The notes: generated by a model from the letters alone, not told the origin. A DNA stretch of 64,000 bases from Cynocephalus volans (GCF_027409185.1 NC_084463.1:49098907-49162906), one strand, 5' to 3'. Positions 11,337 to 23,389 are shown, counted from the stretch's first letter. Numbers and translations are program-made.

Positions 11337-11718
11337 TGTTAATTAAAACTAGGCAATAAGAGCGAAGGGGCCGTAGGTCCCTAAGGAAACTGAAATCTAA
11401 CTCACACGCATTTCTCGTAAATTACTAACTTAGAGAAAAACAAAATTTAGGCTTAAGCAACCAGGAACCACAAATTAATCTCTAATTACACAACCAGGAA
11501 ATTTCCACACAAATGGTGCAAATAAGGAGACTACACCACTGCACCCAATCAATTATCTGCTGTTTTGCTTCCACCTACACCTTACAAACGCTTTTCCTTC
11601 AAGACCCTCCCATGGACCCCAAACCACATACCACAGCTGGTGCTCCCTAATCATGAATCGCTGTTTGCTTAAATAAACTCTCCAATATTTTAACGAAGCC
11701 TCAGTTTAATTTTTAACA
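11337..11718 (+). repeat. Solo LTR (~382 bp)
   Basis: The terminal dinucleotides and inverted ends (TGTTAATTAAAA at 11337; TTAATTTTTAACA ending 11718) define an LTR. AATAAA lies near 11673-11678, followed by a U5-like AT-rich end. A 4-bp flank pair, ggag before and gtag after, is a weak target-site duplication. There is no internal retroviral sequence on either side, so it is solitary. Family not assigned; probably ERV class I. Confidence 0.55.
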
Positions 11719-11734
11719 GTAGAAATGAGGGACT

Positions 11735-12260
11735 GGAGACCCCAGGGACTGCATCTCCTTCTGTCCCGGACCGCACACCGGGTGGGGATTCTCTCGATGA
11801 CCCTCCCGCTGTCACCGCAATCTGAGGAGACGCGGGGCGCTGGCGCGGAGCTGCCCACAGAGGGCTCAGAGCTCCCGAAATCGCCATGAAGGGAAGAGAC
11901 AGAACACCCAGGGGATCTCGGCTGCTACCCAGTGCCCACCCCGTGGCTGTAGGGGACCGGTTCTGAGCAGCCCCCTTCCGGGACAGAGGACCCTCCCCAT
12001 ACACCCATCATTTCCCAGCTTCTAGACTGTCCCTGCTTCCTCCCCGAGGATCTCCCAGTATCTGCAGGTCACAGGGCGACAGAGGCCATGGCGTAGTCAC
12101 GTGGGCCTCCCGGAGCAGAGGACAGGGAGCTGTGGAGACCCGGGGCGCTCCACCAGACTGTGGAAGGCCGACCCCTCCTCCCTGGCTGTTACCTGATTGG
12201 ACAGAGCTTCAGGACCCGCCCCTCTAAGGCCCTGAGTGGCAGGAGGTAAGCACAGACACG
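11735..12260 (-). promoter_or_regulatory. CpG-rich promoter and first exon of a leftward KRAB-ZNF gene
   Basis: Read on the minus strand, 12005-12190 contains the conserved untranslated first-exon signature of the large KRAB-ZNF clusters: a CCTCTGTCGCCCTGTGACCTGCAG-like core at 12062-12085, then TACTGGGAGATCC and a TCTAGAAGCTGGGAAATG end near 12008-12028. Upstream on that strand sit a CCAAT box (GATTGG on plus, 12195-12200) and a GC box (CCCGCCCC on plus, 12215-12222), plus an E-box CACGTG at 12098-12103. CpG density stays high to about 11750, as in intron 1 of such genes. No KRAB or finger exon follows to the left within the window, so the gene body is beyond base 1, or this is an orphan. 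The usual GTGAGT donor is altered (GTGTAT). Confidence 0.55.
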
Positions 12261-12566
12261 TTGCTGAATGAGGCCAGAGTGACAGGTTTTGGGCTGCAGT
12301 CCTTTTCAGGCAGGGCTTCCTCCCTGCTGTGGGATCTAACCCTGCCAGAGGAGACATTGGCATGTGACCTTGTATATAAGGTTATGTTCATTTATGACAT
12401 GTATATATATGAGTATATCTATGTGTACACGCACACACACACGTTATTCACAAGTGGAAACAATATGATGACAATTATTTTAACATTTAAAACTTTATAA
12501 CCTTCCTGGCCTCTGGTGTTTTGAGGAGGCAGCCTGAGCTTTGAAAAGGGAGGCGGTCATCTGAGG

Positions 12567-12872
12567 CAGCAATGTCCAATAGAAATAAAACGTGATCCAC
12601 GTGTGTAATTTTAAATTTTCTAGTAGCCGCATAAAAGAAAATCAAAAGAGACATAAAATTGATTGTAATAATTTGTTTAACTCAAAATATTATCATCTTA
12701 ATATGTGAGAAATATGAAAATATTAATGAAGTATTTCCTTTTTCTGGTACTAAATCTTCAAAACTCGCTCAGTATGTTATGCTTCCAGCACATCTCAATT
12801 CAGACCATCCACATGCCAGGTGCTCAGTAGCCACACGTGGCCAGCAGCTACCACATTGCAAGTGCAGCTCTG
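12567..12872. mobile_element. hAT-type non-autonomous DNA transposon
   Basis: The ends resemble a CAGxxxTGTCCAATAGAA terminal repeat (12567 onward) and a matching CACGTGG...AGTGCAG end (to ~12872), with an AT-rich middle. A partial 8-bp target duplication (ctctgaga-like) flanks it. Known mammalian members are MER-type MITEs of the Charlie group; subfamily not assigned. Confidence 0.5.
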
Positions 12873-13689
12873 AGAGCTCTGATGTTCCTGATATCAGGGG
12901 GGTGAAGGAAATGAAACCCCCTCTAGGTAAGAGGTGAGGGAACACCTGCTTCCCACCAACATCTCTCCTCAGGCCCAAGGGTGGGAGAGGTGGTGCCCAG
13001 ACAGAGAGCAGAGGGCTGCAAGCAGGAAGTGTCTAAAGAGAAACCACTGCTTGCCATCTGCTGCTTGGTGTGGGCCCATTTACCTTCCTAATCATCAGAC
13101 AGCAATGCAATAAAAATGGGTCCCAGAACGAAGAAACACCGTGTTCTAAGATCTATCCATACCCTTGTCCCTCTGAGTTTGGATTCGGAGGGGAAAGATT
13201 AAAGGCAAACTTCTTAATTTACTATTTGTCCTTGGCCCTAAATAAACATCTAAGAATGTTAAAACCTAGCAGATGATGCCAAGAATGAACTTGTTGTACC
13301 TTAAAACAAAACAAAACACTGCTGTTATTTTGAGATATTGAGTTAGAAGTTTTGTGCAAATATGTAATATTTAGAAATTTGTGCATATATCAAAATATAT
13401 GCACAAAGCATTCACGTAAAGCTCTATGCACGACTACAAAGGGAACCCACTTGTGTAACCACCAAATAGAACCAGCCTGACTCATGCATCTCAATAATCA
13501 CTTTCTCCCACCCTCCTCCCCAAAGTAACCAAGATCTTAACAGCTAACAGTAGAGATCAACTCTGTCTTTTATACAAGTGTTTTGTTAATGAGCATTTTA
13601 AACACATAAAATAAAAAAAATAGTATAATAGACCTGTCACCCAGCCTCAACAGCTAATCATGTGGCACTTCGGTTTCACCTATACTTCA
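12873..13689. other. No recognised feature
   Basis: Unique-looking sequence without a coding frame. 13340-13420 is AT-rich with short direct repeats. No splice-framed exon was recognised. Confidence 0.35.
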
Positions 13690-14963
13690 ACTCAATCTCC
13701 ACCCCTACATTTTCTCATACATTTTAAAAGATTGAAACATGATTGTACATATTTGTGAGTTACAGAGTTGAATATCAATACCTTTGTACAATATGTGATG
13801 ACAAAATGAACATAATTAACACATTTATATTATAAAACATAATTATTCTTTGTCTATTAACCAGTTTCATGCTAACGCTCCTCCCCTCCTCCCCCTTTCA
13901 AGCCTCTAGTAACCACAATCCTGTTCTCCTGAAAGATGAACATGTTATTGTAATTGTTTTCTTCTTTTTCTTTCATATTTATTTTTTTATTAGCTCCCAC
14001 TTACAATCGAGCATATGCATTATTTCTTTTTCTGTGCCTGGCTTATTTCATTGAACATAATTTTCTCCAGGCTCATCCGGGCTGCAGCGAATGACAGAAG
14101 TTCATTCTTTTCTATGGCTGAGTAGTATTCCATTGAGCATATATGCCATATTTTTCTTATCCAGTTGTCTGTTGATGGAAATTTAAGTTGATTCCAACTC
14201 TTGGCTATTGTAAATAGAGCTGTGATAAACATGGGAGTGCAGGTATCTTTTCAACATGATGATTTCCATTTTGGGGGTATATACCCTGCTAGATCATCAG
14301 GCAGTTCTATCTGTAGTTGTTTCAAGAACCTCTGTACTATTTTCCATAGTGGCTGCACCAATTTATAGTTCCACCAACAGTGTAGAAGGGTTACTCTTTC
14401 TCTCCTTCCTTGCCAACATTTCTTATTCTCTGTCTTTTTGATGATAGACAGACTAACTGGGAAGAGATGATATCTCAGTGTGGTTTTGATTTGCATTTCC
14501 ATGATGATTTGTGCTGTTGTGCATTTTTTCACGTACCTGTTGTTTATCTGTATGTCTTCCTTTGAGACATGTCTATTCAGCTCCTTTGCCCATTTTTTAA
14601 AAGATGGTTTGCTTGTTATTTTACTGTTATTTCAGTTCATTTCATATTCTGTATATTAATACCTTGTTAGATGTATAATTTTTGTTGAGTTTGGTATATG
14701 GCAGGAGGTGCAGGTCTAGTTTTATTCTTCTAACATGGATATCCAGTTATACCAGCATCATTTATTGAAGAGGCAGTCCTTTTCCTTAATGTGTATACTT
14801 GGTGCCTTTCTCAAACATCAGTTGGCTATAAACATGAGTTGATTTCTGAGTTCTCTATTCTGTTTCATTGGTCCCTCTGTCCATTTTTATACCAGTGGCA
14901 TGCTGTTTTGGTAATTATAGTTCTGTAGTATAATTTGAAGTCAGGTAGTGCAATACCTCTGAC

Positions 14964-15020
<57 letters not shown>

Positions 15021-15090
15021 GTTCTCAGGATTGCTTTGGGTATTTGGGATCTGTTCTTGTTCCATGTAACTCTCAATTCTATCACCTTTT
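13690..15090 (-). mobile_element. L1, 3' UTR to ORF2 end
   Basis: On the minus strand the order is 3' UTR (13690-13980) then ORF2 C-terminal and RT-distal segments up to 15090. It contains the typical pyrimidine tract on plus at 13880-13905, which is the purine-rich 3' UTR tract of the L1. A (TTTA)n microsatellite interrupts it at 14964-15020. Confidence 0.8.
14964..15020. repeat. (TTTA)n microsatellite
   Basis: About 14 perfect ATTT units, inside the L1 ORF2 antisense sequence; probably grew from a short internal AT-rich word. Confidence 0.95.
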
Positions 15091-15099
15091 CTCCATCTC

Positions 15100-15275
15100 A
15101 AAACACACACAGGCTAACTACATGAGGAGATGGATACATTACATAGCTTGATCATGGTGATCATTGCAAAATGTATACATACATCAAAACAACATATTGG
15201 ACGCCTTGAATGTATATAACTTTTATTTGTCAATTATACCACACTAAACCTGAAAAAATTAAAATAAGCAAAATC
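15100..15275 (+). mobile_element. L1 3' UTR fragment
   Basis: Matches the L1 3' end word order on the plus strand (a short stretch before TTATTTGTCAATTATACC), so it is opposite to the adjacent L1. It is followed by an A-rich end near 15250-15275. Confidence 0.6.
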
Positions 15276-15414
15276 AACCCAACAAGTTTTTATTTTAAAA
15301 TATATGTATTACAAATATATGTAGGCAACTAGACTTGTATCTTGGGGACTGGGAAGGATTCATGTGAAAAACTTAATTTTTAAAATATTGATAAATTTTA
15401 GTAGCTTAGATTTT

Positions 15415-15489
15415 AAATGTCTAGTATTTTTATCAGCACTGCACTCTCCCGAGTGAGCCACGGGCCGGCCCAAATGTCTAGTATTTTTA
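15415..15489 (-). mobile_element. 39-nt truncated SINE head with 18-bp target duplication
   Basis: The 18-bp direct repeat aaatgtctagtattttta occurs at 15415-15432 and 15472-15489. Between them (15433-15471), read on the minus strand, is the first 39 nt of the tRNA-Ile SINE (GGGCCGGCCC then GTGGCTCACTCGGGAGAGTGC), ending in the anticodon-loop region with no A tail. The perfect duplication shows target-primed insertion. The 3' truncation without poly(A) fits a tailless retropseudogene (the category described for tRNA/SINE-derived RNAs), perhaps from a tRNA-half-like RNA. Confidence 0.8.
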
Positions 15490-16250
15490 AAAGTGAAAAG
15501 ATAGATGGAAGCTTGGCAGGAGAATGGAGAAGAGCTAAGAAGATAATATCCAAAAAGCAAATTACAATTCCCGGCAAAAAATTAAATCTAGAAAAGAAAA
15601 AATGTCCCATGAAATTATAAAATGATGTGCATTTAACAAGGACAAAGAAAATAACAACTTAAATTGAAAAGAGAGACCATTTCTCCCCTCAGGAAGTTAA
15701 ACTACATTCTATCAAATATACAACAAGTTCACATGTGGAGCCTAAGATATTGTGGATGGGTTGTAAATAAACGTGGACCATTCTATTGAAAAGGAGATGT
15801 ATGGCCAGCTCCATGGTTGTGTGACAAGTTTAGTTGCTCTGCTGCTCACAAAATGGTCCCACATATAGAGTGTAATAATCTATGATTGCTTTCTTTAAAT
15901 ATTTAATAAATTTAACTTGGATTTGTGTTTTGAAAGTTGTCTGATGAGAAAATGTGGCATATGCCAGGGGGCTTAGACCCTGGGTTCATGCACAGTTTGA
16001 TCTCCCACTACCTCACTGGCATGGGTCTTGGCCCCCTGCTCTTGTGTAACCTGGTGCTAATAAGCCTTTCCTTTCCCCCCTTTGTTCATGACTGATGCTC
16101 CCCACAGCTCCAGACAATGTCTGGGTGTGGACACACTGACTGTTGGGGTCATTTGTGCACATCTTCCATGGCATCATGGGGTAGGCCGTGATGGCTTCTC
16201 ACCTAAGCCAGAATCTACATTTTTGTGTTCCCATTATTAAATGCTTAATA
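15490..16250. other. Mostly unrecognised, possible LTR remnant
   Basis: 15490-15940 shows nothing recognised. 15950-16210 has an AATAAG signal and a C-rich region that could be an LTR, but no inverted ends were found. Confidence 0.25.
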
Positions 16251-16920
16251 ATTCATGAACAAGTTGTTCTACCTGGGGCCTCCACCTTGTTCTTATTTTT
16301 TTACCTCCTTAAGGTGTAATGTTGGGTTGTTTGAGTTTTTCTTCTTTTCTGATGTAGGTGTTTATTGCTATACAACTTCCCTCTTAGAACTGCTTTCAGT
16401 GTATCCTATAGGGACAGGGATGTTCTTTTCATTTTCTATTGTCTCCAGGAATTTTCTTATTTCCTTTTTATTTCCTTTCTTGATCCATTCATTGATTTGG
16501 AGCATATTGTTTAATTTCCATGTATTTCTTATGGTTCCTAGTAACCCTTTTGTTATTGATTTCTAGCTTTATTCTAATGTGGTTAGACAAGATAGTTGGT
16601 ATAATTTCAATTTTACAAAAATTTGTTAGTACTTGTTTTGTGTCCTATCATATGGTCTGTCCTAGAGATTGTTTCATGTGCCACTGAGAATATGTATTCT
16701 GCACCTGTCGGATGATATATTTTGTAAATGTCTATTAAAGTCAGTCATCCCGTACTAGAGGCTAATTCTAAGGTTTCCTGGTTAAGTTTCTGTCTGGATG
16801 ATCTGTCTTTGGCTAAAAGTAGGGTATTAAAGTCTCCAAATATTATTGAGTTTAAGTCTATGTCACCTGTTAGGTCTAAAAGTAATTTGTCATATAACTG
16901 GCTGCTCCAGAGTTAGGTGT

Positions 16921-17325
16921 TGATGGAGTTTGGATGTGTTGTCCCCTCCAAAATTCATGTGGAAATTTGGTCCCCAATGTGGCAATGTTGGAAACTGATT
17001 GAGTCATGGGGGCAGGTCCCTCATGAATGGATTAATGCTCTCCCTGGGGAAGGGGGGATTAATGAGTGAGTTGTCGCTCTATTAGTTCCCATCAGAGCTC
17101 ATTGCTTAAAAAGACCCTGGCCCCTTATCTCTCTTTCTTGCTTCCTGTCACCATGTGATCTGCTTGTACCCGCCGGCTGCCTGCCACTTTCCATCATTAG
17201 TAGAAGCAGCCTGAGGGCCGTACTAGATGCATATGTCCCAGAATCATAAGCCAAATAAACCTTTCCTTTATAAATTACCCGGCCTCAGTTATTTCTGTTA
17301 TAGCAACACAAAACAGACTAAAACA
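16921..17325 (+). repeat. MaLR 5' LTR
   Basis: Begins TGATGGAGTTTGGATGTG and ends ...ACTAAAACA. AATAAA near 17253 and a TATAAATTACC box follow the MST/MLT type. Confidence 0.85.
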
Positions 17326-18907
17326 GAAAATTGGTACCAAGGAGTGGGGTGTTGCTAAACAGACATCTGAAAATGTGGATGCAGCTTTGGAACTGGGTAA
17401 TGGGCAAAGGTTGGAGGAGTTTGGAGGACTTAGAAGGAGAGAAAAAGTCAAGGAAAAGTTTGGAATGTCTTAGAGACTTATGTGATGGTGAGCAGAATGC
17501 TGATAGAAATATGGATAGTAAAGGCCATGTGGATGGTGAGGATTGAGGTAGAAATGAGGAACTTATCGGGAATTGGACAAAAGAACCCTTGCTACACCAT
17601 AGCAAGGAAACTGGTTGCATTGTGTCCATGCCCTTGGACTTTGTGGAAGTTGCAACTTAAGAGTTGTGTACCAGAGCATTTGGCCAAAGAAATTTCTAAG
17701 CAGCAAAGCATTAAGGAAGCTGCATGGTTGCTTTTCAGAGCCTATTCTGACTTATAGTGGCAAAGTCATGATGTAAAGCCAGAATTTAAAAGCAGAACAT
17801 AAAGTTATGGAAAATTTGCAGCCTGGCCATGCAGTAAAGAAGTAGAGAGACAGAGAACAATGCAAGGGTGAAGCAGATAAACTGGTTGCTAAAGACATTA
17901 TCTTGGCAGTGAGGCAGCCAGATTCTAATAGTGGAGAAAATGAGAGGAAAGCCCTGCAGGCATTTTAGAAGTCTAGAAGGGTGTCCCACCCATCACATAC
18001 CCTGAGGCCTAGAAGGACTGAGTTATCCTGGAGGATAGACCTGGGGCACAGCTGCCATTGAGATCCTGCTCCCTGCATCCCAGCTGCTCCAGCTATAACA
18101 GCCCCAAGTGTGGTTTGTGCAGCAGCCCTGGAGAGTAGAGGCCCAAAACCTCAGTGGCATCCATGTTGTGTTAAGTCTGCAGCCAGCAGGATGTGAGAGC
18201 AGTGGAGTCATGGCAGCCTCCACACAGATTCCAGAGGATGTATGGAAAAGCCTGGAAGCCCAGGCAGAGACCTACCACAGGAGGAGAGCCACCACAGAGG
18301 CCATCTACTAGAGCAATGCCAAGCAGAAAAGTGGGGTTGGAGCCCCCACAGAGAACCCCCACCAGGGAAATGTCTAGTAGAACCAATGCAGCAGGGCTGC
18401 TGCCAGGACAACAAAACTGCAGGGCCACTGGTAACATGTAACGCAATCTTGGAAAAGCCATAGGCACCAGCATGGCCCACTGGGCTGTGCCTGGAAGAGC
18501 TGTGGGAAGAAGGCTGCCTGATGCTTTGGGAGCCCTGATGCCTTTTGTGCCCAGGATGCAGGGCTTGGAGTCAAAGAACATTATTTTGGAGCTTTAAGAT
18601 TTAATGCCTGCCCTGCTGGGCTTCGGACTTGTTTTGGATCAGTTCTTCCTTTCTTTTGGCCTATTCCTCCTTTTTCGAATGGGAATGTGTACCCATTGCC
18701 TGTTCCACCATTGTTATCTTGGCAGTAGATAAATTTGGTTTTGTTTTTCAGGGTCACAGCTGGAAGGACTTTTGCTTTTGTTCTCAGAAGAGACTTTGGA
18801 CTTTTAAGTTGGTGTTGGAACAAGCTAAAACTTTTGGGACTATTGGGATAGAATGATTGTATTTTGTATGTGAGAGTGGCATTAGTTTGGGGGCGCCAGG
18901 GGCAAAA

Positions 18908-19326
18908 TGATAGAACTTGGATGTGTTGATGAGTTTGGATCCCTTCCAAAACTCATGTGGAAATTTGATCCCCAATGTGGCAGTGTTGGAAACTGATTGA
19001 GTCATGGGACCAGATCCCTCATGAATGGATTAATGCTCTCCCTGGGGGAGTGGTGATTAATGAGTGAGTTGTCACTCTATTAGTTCCCATAAGAACTCAT
19101 TGCTTAAAAAGACCTTGGCACCTTATCTTTCTCTTTTGCTTCCTGTCGCCATGTGATCTGCTTGTACCTGCCAGCTGCCTGCCACTTTCCACCACAAGTA
19201 GAAGCAGCCTGAGGCCCGTGACAGATGCAGCCCATCCCAGAATCATAAGCCAAATAAATCTCTTTCCTTTATAAATTACCCAGCCTCAGATATTTCTGTT
19301 ATAGCAACACAAAACGGATGAAAACG
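18908..19326 (+). repeat. MaLR 3' LTR
   Basis: Begins TGATAGAACTTGGATGTG and ends GATGAAAACG, with the terminal CA changed to CG. AATAAA near 19254. Differs from the 5' copy at several scattered transitions and an 11-bp insertion. Confidence 0.85.
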
Positions 19327-19594
19327 GGTCTGTATATACTTTCTTTTTGAATTGATCTTTTTAGCATTATATAATAACCTTCCCGATCTTTTCTATTTTT
19401 AAGTTTCCTAGGCTTGAAGTACATATTACCTCAGATAAGTATAGCTGCTCCTGCTCTTTTTTGATTTACATTTCCATAAAATATCTGTTTCTGTCCCTCC
19501 ACGTTCTGACAATGTGTGTCTTTATAGGTGAGGTAAGTTTTTGTGCACATTATATTGTGGATTCTTGTTTTATAATCCATTCAGCCACTTTGTG

Positions 19595-20090
19595 TATTTT
19601 ATTATTTTAATTTATCGATATACAATGTAGTGATTTTTGTGTTCCTTTACCAATTCCTCCTTTCCCTCTCCCCCCTCCCCCATCAACATTATGTGTTCAC
19701 TTGTCTCAATAAGTTCAAGGAATTGTTGTGATTGTTGTGTCTTCTTCCCTGCCAATCCCTGCCCACTATTTGTTTGTATGTTTATTGTTTGATTGGTTTT
19801 TAGCTCCCACAAATAAGTGAGAACATATGGCATTTCTCTTTCTGTGCCTAATTTATTTCACTTAATATAATTTTTTCTAAGCCCATCCATGTTGCTGCGA
19901 ATGGTAGCATTTCATTCTTTTTATAGTACAGTAGCATTTCATTGTGTAGACATACCATATTTTCCTTATCCACTCATCTGATGATGGACATTTGGGCTGG
20001 TGCAACTCTTATCTATTGTAAGTAATGCTGCAATAAACATTGGACTACAGGTATCCCTTTGACATAGTGATTTCCATTCCTCTTAGTATA
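19595..20090 (-). mobile_element. Younger 5'-truncated L1 3' end
   Basis: Contains the C-rich plus-strand tract at 19660-19680 (G-rich on the L1 sense strand) typical of a mammalian L1 3' UTR, then ORF2 end sequence. It sits inside the older L1, with AT-rich flanks (tattttattattttaatt and tattttaatta) as a possible target duplication. Confidence 0.6.
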
Positions 20091-20599
20091 TTTTAATTAA
20101 GGCATTCAATCCTTTCATATTTAGGGTTATTATTGATATACACGGAGTTGTTACTGCCATTTTATTATTTTTTTCTGGTGATTTTGAAGGTTATTTTGTC
20201 CTTTTTCCCATACTTACTGTCTTCCTTTGGGGTAAAGTGGTTTTCTCTAGCATTATATTTTGATTTCTCACTATTTTTAGTATGTCTCATAAGCTTTTGT
20301 GTTGTGGTTACCATGAGGCTTACAAAAATCATGTTACAGTTGTAAGAATTTTCTTAGAGCAGTAACAACAAAAACAGCAACAAAAACATAGCAAACTCTA
20401 TGATTTGTTGGATTCCTTTGCTGGAGACAAATTTATCTGTTCTTCTTCAATCTTTTACTTTTACTGCTTGTAATAAATACAGGCTTTTTCTAAGGAAATC
20501 ATGCAATAAAAATGAGAAAAAAGGATTCTGAATTGCAAAACTTTATTTTAAAAAGTGTAAAGCTTTATTTTAATGCTCAAAATATAATTCTTTATATAA

Positions 20600-20840
20600 A
20601 AGAAATCCTGTGGAATTCAACTTAAAATCTTCAAAAATAACTGAGTTCAGCAATGTAGCAGGTTATGAAGTGAATGTAAAAATATCAATTGTATTTCTAT
20701 ATACTAGCAATAAACATTCTGGAAACACAACTAAGAAAGTGATACCATTGAAAATAGGATCAAAAAGAATGAAAACCTCTGGAAAGAATTTTAGGAATGT
20801 AAGTGTTCTAATTTTATACTGAAAACAACCAAATATAATG
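20600..20840 (+). mobile_element. L1 ORF2 fragment
   Basis: Short plus-strand ORF2 piece recognised from the 'tagcaataaacattctggaaacaca' segment. Truncated at both ends. Confidence 0.55.
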
Positions 20841-21140
20841 AAAGGACAAAAACACAAATTTAAAATGTAGTAATGATTTGGATATTCCCTTACCAGCAGT
20901 TCACTGTGATTTTTTAGAGCCTAGGGTTGTTAGGAGTGATGGCACCTTGTACTTCGTCATGAGAGTTGAGGTGGAGAAGAGGTGATACAATTGAGAAATA
21001 TGTGAGAGCCAAAAATAAACAAACAAATTCACATATTTGTGTGACTATGAGAGGATCCTGGACCAACCTGTTTTCCAAATATCTAGATTGTGATACTTGG
21101 AAAACCTTTGTAGATAGTTATGAGAAGAAAGAAATACACA

Positions 21141-21176
<36 letters not shown>

Positions 21177-22370
21177 ATTTCCCCCAGTTTTTAATTTTTT
21201 GTGTGTGTTGTTTATTGGCTTTGTTTTTGTTGCAAGAGCAGGAAAGCATTTTGTGTTTGAGGAGTCAAGTTTGAGAAACATCAGATGACCAAGAATAGAA
21301 CTAATGAGATACAGAGAGGATCTGGATTAAGTGACGATAATACCCAGAACCAGTGTTAATCTCTGAGCACAGTTGATGCTGTCTAGCAAGAGAACACCAA
21401 TAAGAACAAACACCAAGTCTTGCACATGGGGTCATTTAAACTTTTAATTTTGAACTCCCAGTGGGGACTAAAAAGAAGGGCAAGAGAGTATGAAGAGAAA
21501 ACAGGGAAACCAGTGTTACCAAAATGAAGGAGAAGTTTTAATGGCTACTGAGAAGTATATAATAAGTCGAGGACTAAGGACTGTCTTCTGGATGGAGACA
21601 GGAAGCCATTGCTGACGTGAATGAACTTCAATTAAGTTCTCCACACTCCCATGAGGAGCAGACCATGAAGAACACAACTTCTTGACATTGGCTTTTTTTT
21701 TTTTTTAACCAAAATTAAATAAGGGTTTCATTTCCATCTCTAGCATTTGAGTGAAAATTTTGCTCCAGCCATTGTGGATACAACTGCCACAATGTGGTTT
21801 CTGCTCTCCATCTTACTTACAAGGGCCTAAAAAATACAGTAACTAAGACTATTTTAAGGTTTTAAAATATATTCTCAAGGAAACATAGACTGGTATGGAG
21901 GTACTAGAAGTCATACGATTTTATAACTATCTGTAAGAAAAAATCTTCAGCAAACATCATTACTTCTGAAAAGGACTGTAGCAGCCCTAATACAATCAGG
22001 AACAACACAGGTTAAGTACGATAACTAATCAATCAACACAATCCTGGAATTCCAAGTTAATATAAAATCACAAACAAATTAAAGGTCTAAGTGTTTTTAG
22101 ATGACAATTACCTTGTTACAAAAGCCACATTCATGAACCTTAAGAGAAACCAGATGGGTAAAACAGGATCTCTTCTTCAGAAACTTAACTCATGCAGTTA
22201 TGGGACCATAGTCTATAGGAGGAAAAGTATCAGTGTTGAGTGGGGAAATGGAGTCTCTTCAATTTTAAACTTTATCACGGTTGTGTTGGAGGACCTTTGA
22301 TGTCAATTTAGATAAATTAGTTAAAAATGACAGGAGACCCTGAGTCAGAGAAAATATTTGTAAACTGGAA
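20841..22370. other. No gene; microsatellite and T-run only
   Basis: 21133-21174 is an (AC)n run and 21691-21706 is a T-run. The remainder has no recognised family or coding frame. Confidence 0.4.
21133..21174. repeat. (AC)n microsatellite
   Basis: About 20 AC units with one CT interruption. Confidence 0.9.
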
Positions 22371-23389
22371 CTTCCTGTCTGAACAAGATGACAAGAACCA
22401 TTTTTCCTCCTCCTATCTACTATGTTCAACTATAAACTCTGGAATTTCCTAAGAAACATCCACAGGAGAACTCTGGAAGGCTGTAGAAATAAACAAACAA
22501 CAGAGTGCCAGGATGTCATTATACTCTCACCAATCAGGAGAAGGAGACCCTCCTGATGTTTTCCAGAACGTGGCAACAGAAGGTAGTCAGGTAGGGTCAT
22601 TTCTCCCTGGACTCAACCTGATTTCTGTGACAACAAATAGTGACTACATTCCCCTTCCCCAAGCCCAGCATGACCTGAGCGACATAGATTCAGAGCCCTG
22701 GAGGTAATTAGCAGACAGTGAGTCTGTTCTCTTTTTTCCCCTATACATGCTAAGGCAAACAGGCAGCTCCTGCAAAGAACCACCACAACCAGTGAATTAT
22801 TCCAGGAAGATGTACATTCACACATATGTCATAAGTTACTCTTCCTGCCTGCTGCTCTTCAGGAGAAATATGCGTGGGGACCATGGACATGGTCCCCATA
22901 TAAAAATCTCACAGATTATGAAATCTGTTCCCAGAAGGCCTGAGTTGTTGGGGCAGGATTGAGAAGTGCATGGACCCAGGAACAATAACCTCTGGGAGAA
23001 TCTGCTCCCACCATCTCTGACACAGTAGGAGAGTCATTCATTCTCCTGTTGTCACTCTCTGCAGCTCATGTCTTTGCTCTGAGATTCAGGGATGGTGTTT
23101 ATACACTGTTTGAAAAATAGCAGAGCCCAGCTGTGAAGGGCAGACATGCCAAGCCTGAGAAAAGAGAAAATGGCACATAGGAACCTACAAAGCCTATTCA
23201 TACTCTATATTCAAAGAAGGACTTCTGAAAGACCAGTAGGCAAGCTCTGATTGGATAATCCTACTAGTGGCCATCAGACAATAAGAAAATGAAATACTGA
23301 GACTCTTCCAAGAGTACTTGCCAGAGACCTCCACCTACAGCATATTCATCTTCAGAGTTCATTTTCATGTTTTTCAACTTTTCTTTTTT
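22371..23389. other. Possible old L1 5' region; short palindrome
   Basis: 22371-22740 vaguely resembles an old L1 or HAL1 5' end. 22875-22898 is a perfect 11-bp stem palindrome with a 2-nt loop. No coding exon was recognised. Confidence 0.25.

Larger units (their letters stand above)
16921..19326 (+). mobile_element. Complete MaLR element with two LTRs
   Basis: 5' LTR 16921-17325, internal 17326-18907, 3' LTR 18908-19326. The LTRs share most of their sequence by eye; the 3' LTR has an 11-bp insertion near 18929. Flanks ggtgt and ggtct are a plausible 5-bp target duplication. The internal 1.6 kb matches the non-autonomous MST/THE-type MaLR body with gag-like remnants and no RT. It was mobilised in trans by an ERVL-type enzyme, according to the family's biology. 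Confidence 0.85.
16255..20345 (-). mobile_element. L1 ORF2, interrupted by MaLR and a younger L1
   Basis: L1 ORF2 word order on the minus strand runs from 16255 to 16916. It is broken by the MaLR (16921-19326), resumes at 19327-19590, is broken again by a 3' L1 fragment (about 19595-20090) and continues to about 20345. Stops and indels are frequent, so the element is inactive. The nesting gives an age order: this L1 is older than both insertions. Confidence 0.75.

Noticed and set aside
18171..18581. 136-codon minus-strand open frame
   Set aside because: It lies inside the MaLR internal region, antisense to its coding remnants.
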